A stretch of 64,000 nucleotides of DNA from Methanoregula sp. PtaB.Bin085. Its GTDB lineage: Archaea; Halobacteriota; Methanomicrobia; Methanomicrobiales; Methanospirillaceae. Position numbers and translations under genes: made by a program. Positions 24,796 to 33,117 of the stretch are shown here, piece after piece. The stretch lies in the NCBI RefSeq assembly GCF_002067035.1, contig NZ_MVQB01000062.1, positions 1 through 64,000 of the forward strand. Direction: 5' to 3'. The first letter of the stretch is position 1; every line of letters begins with the position of its first letter. Below the pieces are notes generated by a model. That model was not told the DNA's origin. It saw nothing but the letters and a program-made list of their open reading frames with translations, and did not search any database.

Positions 24796-26070
24796 ATGAC
24801 CGGAGACTCTGACGCCCTGCAAATAATGGAAGTCGTGCTGACGGCTGAGATATTCAACCAGAACACTGACCTGGATATCAACGATCTTACCCCGGCCTGC
24901 CGTGAAATTTTCAGCATAACCACCGCCGCAGACGTTAAAAGACCCGTTTTTGTGAGTGACGGTTTGATCAAGCGTACGCTGGGTATCCCTGATGCACACA
25001 ACAAGGTCTCGGCAAATCCCTTTATATCCTATGAGGAGTTCGGACAGCGTCTCCGCATCACGGCACTTGCACCTGCAGCCCAATGGTTCATCAAGCAGGG
25101 GGGAAAAGGATTCGTTGCAAGAAATCCGACACTCGCATGTTATTATGAAGGGATTGATTCGACAGGAATCTCATACCGGAGCGTCAGGGCGGCAAATCCC
25201 CGGTTCGAGGATACAAAGACATACCTTGATACAAGGATTTCAAAACTGGTCGGTGAGGATGAAAAACTCCGCGGGGCCCTTGATCTGGTTATCGTGCTTG
25301 CTCCCGAGGAGGTTGAGCAGAGGATGGAAGATCTTGTCTGCACCACTGACCAAATGGCCATCATCAACAAGATCGAGCATGCGATCGCCCACCGGGATTT
25401 CCTCAGACAGCATCGTATTTATGAGGTAGGAAAACTTCTCTTTGTCGGGCCGCCGGGAACCGGAAAAACATCCCTTGCCCTTGCCATGTCCAATACCATG
25501 CATATGCCAATTCTCGAAGTGCGTCTCTCGATGATTACTTCGCAGTTCCTTGGCGAGACCTCCAAGAATATCGATCGCATTTTTGAACTGGCAAAAAAGA
25601 TCTCACCGGCAATCCTGTTCATTGACGAATTTGATTTCGTGGCAAAGAGCCGGGTTGCTGATGATCACGGGGCGATGAAACGGGCTGTGAATTCTCTGTT
25701 AAAAAACATCGACAAGATGAACCTCGTCAAGCACGGGGTTGTCCTGATAGGTGCGACGAACCACCCGCAACTGCTTGACGAAGCGGCCTGGAGGAGGTTT
25801 GATGAAGTTGTCGAATTTTCACTGCCCGATGAAGATATGCGGAAAAATATTCTGAGGAAGGTAACCGGTTCGCTTCATTGCACTATCGATTACCAGCGCC
25901 TTGCAGCCCAGACTGAAGGTTTTTCGGGATCGGATATCCGGATGATGGTCAAGGAAGCCATCCTTTCGGCTCTCATGGATAAACGGGAGAACATCAGCGC
26001 TGAAGATATCGATAAGGGAATCCGCATGGTAAAAAACAGGGAAGCAATCCGCAATCTGAACTGGTTATAA
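24796..26070 (+). CDS. AAA ATPase with N-terminal regulatory domain
   Basis: 424 residues. An N-terminal domain of about 165 residues of no recognised family (two Cys in CREIF and CYYEG) is followed by an AAA domain: Walker A GPPGTGKT (218-225), Walker B LFIDEFD (274-280), sensor 1 GATNHPQ, Arg finger region AAWRRFDEVVEF, and a C-terminal small domain with GFSGSDIRMMVKEA. This is the proteasome-regulator/Cdc48 branch, but only one AAA domain and no OB fold, so it is not PAN. The neighbours (map, M24 peptidase) suggest protein handling. It has a separate start 44 nt after map. Confidence 0.8.
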   Translation: MTGDSDALQIMEVVLTAEIFNQNTDLDINDLTPACREIFSITTAADVKRPVFVSDGLIKRTLGIPDAHNKVSANPFISYEEFGQRLRITALAPAAQWFIKQGGKGFVARNPTLACYYEGIDSTGISYRSVRAANPRFEDTKTYLDTRISKLVGEDEKLRGALDLVIVLAPEEVEQRMEDLVCTTDQMAIINKIEHAIAHRDFLRQHRIYEVGKLLFVGPPGTGKTSLALAMSNTMHMPILEVRLSMITSQFLGETSKNIDRIFELAKKISPAILFIDEFDFVAKSRVADDHGAMKRAVNSLLKNIDKMNLVKHGVVLIGATNHPQLLDEAAWRRFDEVVEFSLPDEDMRKNILRKVTGSLHCTIDYQRLAAQTEGFSGSDIRMMVKEAILSALMDKRENISAEDIDKGIRMVKNREAIRNLNWL

Positions 26071-26072
26071 CC

Positions 26073-26798
26073 ATGAAGATTACCCTTCTTGGGACCGGCG
26101 ATGCAATCGGGACGCCAAAAATCGGGTGTTCCTGCCCCCAGTGTTCCCATGCAACGACAACCGGTATGGCGCGTCTGAGAACATCACTTCTTGTTGAGAA
26201 CCGGGGACATTGCCTGCTGGTTGATTCTTCCCCGGATCTCCGGCAGCAGCTCCTGCAGTACGGATCCCCGCATATCGATGCGGTGATCTGGACACACGGT
26301 CATTATGATCATTTTATGGGATTCGGGGAATTTTATCGCGTACAGGATATCCCCCCCGTATATGCTTCCGATCAGGTCATGGATTATTGTTCGGGGATTT
26401 TTGGCTTTCTTTCGTTTGAGAAAAGAATTTTCAGGCCGTACGAACCCTTCTCACTTTTTGGCATGACCCTGACCCCGTTCCTGGTCACGCACCCCCCGGT
26501 GCAGACCTGCGGTTTGCTCTTTGATACGGGCAAATCCCGTGTCGGATTCACATCAGATACGAACAGGAACCTCCCTGAACAGACCATAGACCTCCTGAGA
26601 GATCTGGACCTTCTCCTGCTGGATGCGCTCGTGCCTTCAGAGATCACCACCATTCACAAACATATGAACTACTCCGAGGCGAACGCACTTGCAGAACGGA
26701 TCAGGCCCGGGGATTTCCGCTGTGTCCACCAGAGCCACCTGCTCCCGTGGGATCTGCCCCATTGCGGCAGGGATGGAGACATCTTTGAATTCCCGTAA
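26073..26798 (+). CDS. Metallo-beta-lactamase fold hydrolase, PhnP-like
   Basis: 241 residues. The opening LLGTGDAIGTPKIGCSCPQC has the cysteine cluster typical of the PhnP-like branch, and IWTHGHYDHFMGF holds the HxHxDH metal motif. Other ligands are in FLVTHPPVQTCG and LDALVP with D, and HQSHLLP. This branch cleaves cyclic phosphodiesters (for example 1,2-cyclic phosphates), but the substrate here is not known. Two nt after the AAA gene, so likely same operon. Confidence 0.82.
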   Translation: MKITLLGTGDAIGTPKIGCSCPQCSHATTTGMARLRTSLLVENRGHCLLVDSSPDLRQQLLQYGSPHIDAVIWTHGHYDHFMGFGEFYRVQDIPPVYASDQVMDYCSGIFGFLSFEKRIFRPYEPFSLFGMTLTPFLVTHPPVQTCGLLFDTGKSRVGFTSDTNRNLPEQTIDLLRDLDLLLLDALVPSEITTIHKHMNYSEANALAERIRPGDFRCVHQSHLLPWDLPHCGRDGDIFEFP

Positions 26799-26890
26799 CA
26801 GGAGGATTGCCGAGATACAGGCGATTCGCCGATACAGGCTTCCGGTGCCACCCATACTTTAATAGTTATCAGGTTCCCAAAGATAGGTGC

Positions 26891-27160
26891 ATGATTGTAA
26901 AAGTACTTGAGCTCGAAAAAGACAAGGCACGTCTTATCATCCAGGGTCAGGGGCATACGTTCATGAACGCCCTGATCGAGGAGTTGTTACAGGATCCCGA
27001 TGTGGACGTTGCAAGATATATGATTGAATTCCAGTTCTCGGATCCGGAACTGTTCGTAACAACAAAGGGTAAGAAGAATCCGATCCTCCTGATAAAAAAG
27101 GCCTGTAAACGGATCTCCGGTCATTGCGACGAGCTCATCAAGGATTTAAAAAAGCACTGA
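26891..27160 (+). CDS. rpoL: RNA polymerase subunit L (Rpo11)
   Basis: 89 residues from ATG 26891 (MIVKVLELEKDKARL). Rpo11 homologue that dimerises with Rpo3 to start RNA polymerase assembly. The motif GQGHTFMNALIEELLQDPDVD matches the conserved dimerisation domain. A TATA-like ACTTTAATAG (26856-26865) lies about 28 nt before the ATG, so mRNA is nearly leaderless. The frame continues upstream to 26807 but without homology. Confidence 0.92.
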   Translation: MIVKVLELEKDKARLIIQGQGHTFMNALIEELLQDPDVDVARYMIEFQFSDPELFVTTKGKKNPILLIKKACKRISGHCDELIKDLKKH

Positions 27161-27277
27161 TTTTCTTTTTATAATACATTTTTATATCCCTGAAATCAGG
27201 AAAACGGATTCCTTTCCCAAATCCTGCGGGGTTCTTCCATAACAATTATCTGGATAAAAAAAGAAGCCGTACCTACT

Positions 27278-27988
27278 ATGACGAGAACAGAAACGCTCCT
27301 TATTGTGACCGGACTTATCATGGTGGCAGTATGTATCGCTGGATGTACCTTCAATGCGGGAACACCCCCGGCTACACAAGCTCCGACAGCCATCCAGACG
27401 ATTCCGCCAACCATCGCGACTCCGGAACCGACGACAATTCCTGTTACAACAGCCGCTCCGGCAACGGTAACAACAACAGTCACGACATCCGAGGTTGTGG
27501 TCCTGCGCGAATCCGGAATCCTGACAACAAAGACCTACAAGACATACGATTTCAAAACTCTCATGGGTTACAAATTCCTCTATCCAAAAGACAGGTTCCG
27601 GATCACTATCAAATCAGAACAACCGGTTCTGGGATATGCACTGAGTACATTACAGTCAGGCCAGCTGACCGCCCTCATTCCCCGGTATCAGTCTTATATA
27701 AAAGGGGGTATCGACTGGGGACTGATTGAACCCGTAATGATTATCGAGAAAGCAACGGACACAACCAAGGAGTTCACGCTTACAGATACCATGCCTTTGA
27801 CATATGTCGTTGACGGACGCTGGATGGGGTACGAGAATGAATATTCCAACACAGGACCTTTCAAGTATGAGATAACCATCGTAAAGACCGGTGGCCCGAC
27901 AAAACAAAGCTTTGACTTTACGGGCTACGAGTCCAATGAATCTGTCAAATCACGGAAACTCGGAGAGGAGGAACAAGGAAACAACTGA
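27278..27988 (+). CDS. Lipoprotein-like exported protein of unknown function
   Basis: 236 residues. The N-terminus has a signal peptide ending in a lipobox (VAVCIAGC), so C23 may carry a lipid anchor. A Thr/Pro-rich linker (residues 27-70, many APTAIQ, TTVTTT) is probably glycosylated. The folded part (75-225) has beta-rich stretches (KDRFRITIKSEQPVLGYAL, TYVVDGRWMGYENEY) with no recognised domain. Typical of Methanomicrobiales surface lipoproteins. Two TATA-like stretches precede it (27168-27187). Confidence 0.65.
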   Translation: MTRTETLLIVTGLIMVAVCIAGCTFNAGTPPATQAPTAIQTIPPTIATPEPTTIPVTTAAPATVTTTVTTSEVVVLRESGILTTKTYKTYDFKTLMGYKFLYPKDRFRITIKSEQPVLGYALSTLQSGQLTALIPRYQSYIKGGIDWGLIEPVMIIEKATDTTKEFTLTDTMPLTYVVDGRWMGYENEYSNTGPFKYEITIVKTGGPTKQSFDFTGYESNESVKSRKLGEEEQGNN

Positions 27989-28019
27989 GGTAAAATATTT
28001 TTTTTAAAAAATGGAATAA

Positions 28020-28637
28020 TTATTCTGTTGCCCGTTCCGTGAAGACAATCGAACCGGATATGCGCGATATTTTGATCTTGACTTTCTGACCGGGCTTCGC
28101 ATTTGCAACATACATGATATAACGACCCATTTTTACAACGCCATCGCCGCGTTTCGAAATGGATTGAATTTCCACGTCCATGACAGTCCCTTCTTCAAGG
28201 TTTTCTGAAACCGGTTCCGTCCGTGCTTTTCGTTTCCTGACCGGGCGGTGACTTCCGCAGGCATCACACCGGAGGATCATGACACGATCATCCTTCACGA
28301 GCCGTGTATCGGGCTTTCCGCACTCAGAGCAGATAACATAGTCCTCGACATAACTCTTGATGATCATCCTGATGAGGGGGATCTCGAATTTTCCATTGAA
28401 TATCGCCCGGTTACCGTCAATCTTCCCGCTGGTCCCCAGTTCCCCAAGGAGGAATTTCAGGAGATGATCCTGATCGCGACGGACTTTTCCGGCAATTTCC
28501 GCAAAATTCTCAAGGACCGTGGTCTTGCCTTCGACGTATGCTTTCGCTTCAGGGACTATAAAACGTTCCGACGATTCTGATTTCTCGGTGATATTGGAAT
28601 ATGCCTTCCTCAGGAGATTCTCATACGAGTCCGTCAT
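28020..28637 (-). CDS. Translation initiation factor aIF2 beta with TRAM domain
   Basis: 205 residues. The N-terminal part (1-135) is aIF2 beta: [36 protein letters not shown], and a zinc ribbon [15 protein letters not shown]...CDAC. Residues 145-202 form a TRAM domain ([22 protein letters not shown] to [12 protein letters not shown]), an RNA-binding extension seen in Methanomicrobia but not in all archaea. aIF2 delivers initiator tRNA to the ribosome; the extra TRAM may strengthen RNA contact. Confidence 0.92.
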   Translation of the reverse strand: MTDSYENLLRKAYSNITEKSESSERFIVPEAKAYVEGKTTVLENFAEIAGKVRRDQDHLLKFLLGELGTSGKIDGNRAIFNGKFEIPLIRMIIKSYVEDYVICSECGKPDTRLVKDDRVMILRCDACGSHRPVRKRKARTEPVSENLEEGTVMDVEIQSISKRGDGVVKMGRYIMYVANAKPGQKVKIKISRISGSIVFTERATE

Positions 28638-28821
28638 AATTGTATATTATAAAGGATCGGAATCTCCAAAAGGCTTTCCCCGGAAGCGGGGTTTGTTTTT
28701 TGGAGGTACGATGCGGAGCCGGATTCTCTGAAAACAGAAGCCCGATTCAGTATGGTGCACCATAATACCCACGGGAAAGGATTGAAGGCGGATTTTGCAT
28801 AAGGAAAAGGAAAAAGGGTTG
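28638..28821. other. Intergenic region before aIF2 beta
   Basis: 184 nt. It contains a GC hairpin (CCCCGGAAGCGGGG, about 28679-28692), followed by a T-rich stretch, and the perfect palindrome TATGGTGCACCATA (28751-28764), which lies upstream of aIF2 beta and downstream of ilvC on the same strand. No gene is seen. The palindrome could be an operator or the end of the ilvC transcript. Confidence 0.4.
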
Positions 28822-29811
28822 TTAGCTGCGGAACTGTGGCATCAGCCCGCGGACTTCCTTTCCAACTTCCTCGATCTGGTGACCTTCATCGGCTTTGGTA
28901 AGTGCTGTAAATACCGGGCGGTTCACCATGTTCTCAAGCATCCATTCCCGGGCAAACTTGCCTGACTGAATCTCCGCGAGGATCTCCTGCATTGCCTCGT
29001 AGGCTTCCGGGCCGATAATACGGGGGCCCCGGGTAAGATCGCCGTACTGCGCCGTGTTGCTGATCGATGCACGCATATTGGTAAGTCCGCCCTCATAAAT
29101 GAGGTCTACAATCAGTTTCAGTTCGTGGCAGACTTCAAGGTAGGCCATCTCAGGTGCATACCCGGCGTCCACGAGGGTTTCGAACCCCGCCTTGACAAGA
29201 GATGTGCAGCCGCCGCACAGGACTGCCTGTTCTCCAAAGAGGTCGGTCTCAGTCTCTTCACGGAATGTTGTTTCAAGCACAACTGCACGGGTCGCTCCTA
29301 TACCCTTGGCATAGGCGAGGGCTATTTTGTGTGCCTTTCCTGTATGGTCCTGATGGACGGCAATGAGCGCGGGCACGCCCTTTCCTTCCTCATACTGGCG
29401 GCGGACCATGCGGCCGGGTCCCTTGGGTGCGACCATGATAACATCGATGGTTGCCGGCGGGACAATCTGACCGAAGTGAATATTGAACCCATGCGAGAAC
29501 ATGAGGCACTTGTTTTCTTTGAGATGGGGGAGAATCTCATTTTTGTAGATACCTCCCTGAAGCTCATCAGGAACAAGAATCTGGATGATGTCCGCGCCCT
29601 TCACGGCATCGGAAACCTTCATGACTTTCATACCATCCTTGGCAGCGGCATCCCAGCTTTTACCAGGTCGGAGACCAATTACGACATCAAGCCCGCTGTC
29701 CCGCAAGTTCAGGGACTGCCCGCGTCCCTGCGAACCATAGCCTATCACCGCGATGCGCTTGCCTTTCAGCACGCCGATATCTGCATCCGCTTCATAATAT
29801 TTTTTTAACAT
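28822..29811 (-). CDS. ilvC: Ketol-acid reductoisomerase
   Basis: 329 residues from ATG 29811 ([15 protein letters not shown]). Second enzyme of valine and isoleucine biosynthesis. NADPH motif [28 protein letters not shown], the metal-binding segment [17 protein letters not shown], and [17 protein letters not shown]. Class I (short) form. A strongly AT-rich stretch with ATAATATTTATG (about 29845-29856, minus) sits about 35-40 nt upstream as the TATA region. No ilv genes flank it, so it is separate from an ilvBN operon. Confidence 0.95.
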   Translation of the reverse strand: MLKKYYEADADIGVLKGKRIAVIGYGSQGRGQSLNLRDSGLDVVIGLRPGKSWDAAAKDGMKVMKVSDAVKGADIIQILVPDELQGGIYKNEILPHLKENKCLMFSHGFNIHFGQIVPPATIDVIMVAPKGPGRMVRRQYEEGKGVPALIAVHQDHTGKAHKIALAYAKGIGATRAVVLETTFREETETDLFGEQAVLCGGCTSLVKAGFETLVDAGYAPEMAYLEVCHELKLIVDLIYEGGLTNMRASISNTAQYGDLTRGPRIIGPEAYEAMQEILAEIQSGKFAREWMLENMVNRPVFTALTKADEGHQIEEVGKEVRGLMPQFRS

Positions 29812-29930
29812 AGGGTATCGATACAGTATCAGCAACAAAGCACATAAATATTATATGAAAAAACTAAAGAGCACACATCTGGATGCGATGACCTATTAAA
29901 ACCAGTAATACCAATCAGGGACAGGATAAA

Positions 29931-30890
29931 ATTTTCGGCAAGGATTTACCGGATGTACAGGCTTCCACACCAGATGTCCGGATAAACCTTACCCGTGTCG
30001 GAGTTAAAAACGTCAAGAAACTGGTCGAAGTACACCGCCATGAAAAACGACCGGTCATCTTTATATCCAATTTCGATGTTTATGTCGACCTTCCGGGAAG
30101 CCTGAAGGGTGCAAACCTCTCCCGAAATTTTGAAGTGATCGATGAAGTCCTGCAGCAGGCCATTGATGGGGAAGTCAACCAGATCGAGAAACTCTGCAGT
30201 GTCGTTGCACGTAAACTGCTCGATCGCCATGAATACGCAGACCGGACTGAGGTTCTTATGCGCAGCGAGTACATGGTCAAGCGTGAAACTCCGGTCAGCC
30301 AGACGGCATGCGATGAAGTGGTGAAGGTGCATGCACGTGCAATCGCCCGCCGGACATTCCGAACACCGATCGTAAGGAAAAGCATTGGTGCGGAAGTAAC
30401 CGGCATGACGGCATGTCCCTGCGCCCAGAATATTATGAAGGAACGCGCAATGCGGGTGCTTGAGAAGCTCGATGTCGGCAGAGACAAAATCGATGAATTC
30501 TTCTCAGCAATCCCCATGGCCACCCATAACCAGCGTGGCAAGGGTTTCCTCTGCATCGAAACTGATGATGACCAGCACGTAGATCTTGAGAAAATCATCC
30601 ACATACTCAAGGAATCCATGAGCAGCGGGATTTATGAACTCCTCAAGAGAGGGGATGAAGGTGCAGTGGTTCTGGCCGCGCACAAAAATCCGCGGTTCGT
30701 TGAAGACTGCGTAAGGGAAATGGCAAAGAAAGTACTCGCGGAATTTGAATATCTGTCAGGGGATTCCGTTGTCACAATCAAGCAGACCAACGAGGAGAGT
30801 ATCCATCAGCATGACGCATATGCCGAACGGCGTGCCACGATTGCAGAATTGGTTGATGAAATGAACGGCGATAAGCACAATACCGATTGA
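29931..30890 (+). CDS. mptA: GTP cyclohydrolase MptA, probable non-ATG start
   Basis: GTP cyclohydrolase of the FolE2/MptA family, first step of tetrahydromethanopterin synthesis. Metal-site and active-site pieces: TACPCAQNIM, MATHNQRGKGFL, NEESIHQHDAYAERRA. The best-conserved N-terminus (DLPDVQAS, RVGVKNVKKLVEVHRHEKRP, FDVYVDLPGSLKGANLSRNFEV) continues upstream of the first GTG (30135) in the same frame to about 29943. No in-frame ATG, GTG or TTG exists there before the stop at 29889; ATT at 29931 preceded by CAGGGACAGGAT is the best candidate start. The mature length would be about 320 residues. A start at GTG 30135 would delete about 65 conserved residues. Confidence 0.75.
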   Translation: MFGKDLPDVQASTPDVRINLTRVGVKNVKKLVEVHRHEKRPVIFISNFDVYVDLPGSLKGANLSRNFEVIDEVLQQAIDGEVNQIEKLCSVVARKLLDRHEYADRTEVLMRSEYMVKRETPVSQTACDEVVKVHARAIARRTFRTPIVRKSIGAEVTGMTACPCAQNIMKERAMRVLEKLDVGRDKIDEFFSAIPMATHNQRGKGFLCIETDDDQHVDLEKIIHILKESMSSGIYELLKRGDEGAVVLAAHKNPRFVEDCVREMAKKVLAEFEYLSGDSVVTIKQTNEESIHQHDAYAERRATIAELVDEMNGDKHNTD

Positions 30891-31058
30891 TTTATTTTTA
30901 AATATCAGTTGAATAAATTTTCAATAAATCAATTTCTGTTATTTTTGTTTTGGTGAACGGTTTTTCGCCGAATATCAAAAATATTTCGATATAATGCGAT
31001 ATTCCCAAAACAGCGCCTGAATATCTGCTTTTTTCGTCCCGCGATCAAGTCATAAAGG

Positions 31059-31067
31059 TTATAAAAT
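31059..31067 (+). promoter_or_regulatory. TATA box of the frh operon
   Basis: TTATAAAAT is a strong archaeal TATA box. It predicts transcription from about 31085-31092, leaving an untranslated leader of about 100 nt before the frhA start at 31191. The region 30891-31058 is AT-rich, with poly-T after mptA, and holds no gene. Confidence 0.6.
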
Positions 31068-31093
31068 GGGTAGTACAAGATAGAGATGAACGT

Positions 31094-31154
31094 ACTTTGT
31101 ACGGTCAATTATCTCTAGAGATGAGAGATCTAACTTTACGCAACTTTGTACGGT
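31094..31154 (+). promoter_or_regulatory. Direct repeats ACTTTGTACGGT around a palindrome in the frh leader
   Basis: ACTTTGTACGGT occurs exactly twice, at 31094-31105 and 31143-31154 (49 nt apart). Between them lies the perfect palindrome ATCTCTAGAGAT (31111-31122), extended by a partly matching GATGAGAGATC. All are within the likely transcribed leader of frhA. They could be DNA operators or an RNA control element for hydrogenase expression. Confidence 0.5.
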
Positions 31155-31190
31155 AATACGAACAACTCAGCATAACATGAGGCGATAATA

Positions 31191-32558
31191 TTGTCGAAAG
31201 TTGTAGAGATTTCCCCAACCACAAGACATGAGGGACACTCAAAGCTTGTCTTGAAGGTTAATGACGCAGGAATCATCGAGACAGGTAACTGGTGTTCCAT
31301 TACCCCGGTGAGGGGCGTTGAGAAACTTGCCGTGGGAAAAACCCCCGAGCAGGTCCCCAAGATCGCGTCCCGTGTCTGTGGTATCTGTCCGATAGCCCAC
31401 AACCTTGCGGGTACTGAAGCAATGGAAGCATCCATCAAGTGTGAGATCCCCAAGGATGCACTGATGCTCCGTCACATCCTCCAGCTCGCAAACCGGCTGC
31501 ACAGCATTGCCCTGCACGACATCCTGATCCTGCCCGATTTCTATATTCCGGGTACCGAGACCAAGATCAACCCGTTCACGGCAGAAGAGCCGGTCCGGAC
31601 TGTTGCAAAGCGGATCCAGCGGCTTCGTGAGATCGGCCAGACAATCGGCCAGATCGCCGGAGGCGACTGCATCCACCCGCGGAACACCCGTATCGGTGGT
31701 ATGTACCGCAACTGCTCAGAGCAGGCAAAACTGAAGATGTACGATCTTGCAAAGGAAGGACTTGTCCTTGCCCACGCACAGTCGGAGTTCATGATCGCAG
31801 TCATCCGCAACTACCACAAGAGAGACTTCGTGGACGTTGGCGGCATGAAGGTGGCAATGCCCAAGGATCTCGGTTTCCACGACCAGGGTTACCTTGCAAC
31901 CCATGCATTCTACGGCTCCTCGAGCCTTGACGAGTGCCCCAGCTGGGACATCCGCAGGTTCAAGGAAGCACGGCCATGGGACTGGTACATGGGCGAGATG
32001 GACGTTACCCTGGAAGAGCCCAAGTACCCGATCGGCGGTACCACCAAGCTCGGCACCAAGGTCAACCCGCAGATGGAAGCCTGTACCGGCATCCCGATGT
32101 ATGACGGCCAGCCCGTTGAAGTCGGCCCCCGTGCCCGCCTCGTCACCTACAAGAACTTTGACGAGAAGGGCACCCAGGGACAGAACGTTGCCCGTGAGAT
32201 GGAGTACCAGGACTGCCTGTACGAGATGATCGACTGCATCGACGAGCTCAACCCGGACGGGAAGACCGTTGCAGACTACATCCCCGACGGCGATGGCTCT
32301 CTCGGCTGGGCAGCCAACGAGGCTCCCCGCGGCACCGATGTCCATATTGCACGTGTCAAGGACTGGAAGGTCCAGTACTTCAGCATGCTCGTCCCGACCA
32401 CATGGAACTTCGCAACCTGCAGCAAGGCACTTACCGGTGCACCCTGGCAGCTCGCTGAAGTTATCATGCGCGGGTACGACCCCTGTGTATCATGTGCAAC
32501 CCACATGATCGTTGTCGATGAGAGCAACAAGGTAGTGGCCCAGAAGCTCATCCAGTGA
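31191..32558 (+). CDS. frhA: F420-reducing hydrogenase, large subunit
   Basis: 455 residues. Binds the NiFe centre of the coenzyme F420-reducing hydrogenase. The ligand motifs are RVCGICPIAH (C63, C66) near the N-terminus and DPCVSCATHM (C432, C435) near the C-terminus. The motif CATH followed by about 19 residues is the sequence removed by the maturation protease FrhD, encoded next. The start is TTG 31191, with GAGGCG about 8 nt before it; no ATG lies close by. First gene of frhA-frhD-frhG-frhB. Confidence 0.95.
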   Translation: MSKVVEISPTTRHEGHSKLVLKVNDAGIIETGNWCSITPVRGVEKLAVGKTPEQVPKIASRVCGICPIAHNLAGTEAMEASIKCEIPKDALMLRHILQLANRLHSIALHDILILPDFYIPGTETKINPFTAEEPVRTVAKRIQRLREIGQTIGQIAGGDCIHPRNTRIGGMYRNCSEQAKLKMYDLAKEGLVLAHAQSEFMIAVIRNYHKRDFVDVGGMKVAMPKDLGFHDQGYLATHAFYGSSSLDECPSWDIRRFKEARPWDWYMGEMDVTLEEPKYPIGGTTKLGTKVNPQMEACTGIPMYDGQPVEVGPRARLVTYKNFDEKGTQGQNVAREMEYQDCLYEMIDCIDELNPDGKTVADYIPDGDGSLGWAANEAPRGTDVHIARVKDWKVQYFSMLVPTTWNFATCSKALTGAPWQLAEVIMRGYDPCVSCATHMIVVDESNKVVAQKLIQ

Positions 32559-32568
32559 GTAACCCGCG

Positions 32569-33117
32569 ATGCTGTATCCAGAGATCGTGATAGCAGGGTG
32601 TGGAAACCCCCTGTTTGCCGATGACGGTTTTGGTCCGGCAGTAATCGAAGAGATGGAGAAACTCCAGCTTCCCGACAATGTAATGATACAGGATGCAGGC
32701 CTTGGCGGCCCGCACTTTATTTTTACCCTGCTCGACCCGGAAGTAACGAAAAAACTCGTTATCGTCGATATTGCCGATTTTGGCGCGGAGCCTGGATCGA
32801 TCGCCAAGCTTCGGCCTGAGGATTTACCCCCGGGCGCATACCGTGATGCCCACTCGTGGGATCTCACCGAACCGCTCCAGCGAATCAAAGACAAAATCGA
32901 GGTTACGATCATCGGAGTTCAGCCGGCTCGGGTTACAGCCCCTGAGTTTGAACTCGGGCTTTCTGATGAACTTCAGAAGGCAATTCCGAAAACAATTCGG
33001 GTTATACTGGAAACCATAGGGGTGGAAAATGAGTTTTCTCGACCGTATCTTCGGAAAGAAGAACGCCAGCCCGGCGGCAGTACCGCAGAAACCCGCGGCT
33101 GCAGCGAAAAGTGCTGA
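32569..33117 (+). CDS. frhD: Hydrogenase maturation protease FrhD
   Basis: 182 residues. Endopeptidase that cuts the C-terminal extension of FrhA after nickel insertion. The HycI/HupD-type fold is clear: VIAGCGNPLFADDGFGP with the metal-binding Asp, VIVDIADFG, and DAHSWDL (His). The last 25-30 residues (ENEFSRPYLRKEERQ...) look like out-of-family read-through, and overlap the frhG frame for 89 nt. The protein may functionally end earlier. Confidence 0.9.
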   Translation: MLYPEIVIAGCGNPLFADDGFGPAVIEEMEKLQLPDNVMIQDAGLGGPHFIFTLLDPEVTKKLVIVDIADFGAEPGSIAKLRPEDLPPGAYRDAHSWDLTEPLQRIKDKIEVTIIGVQPARVTAPEFELGLSDELQKAIPKTIRVILETIGVENEFSRPYLRKEERQPGGSTAETRGCSEKC

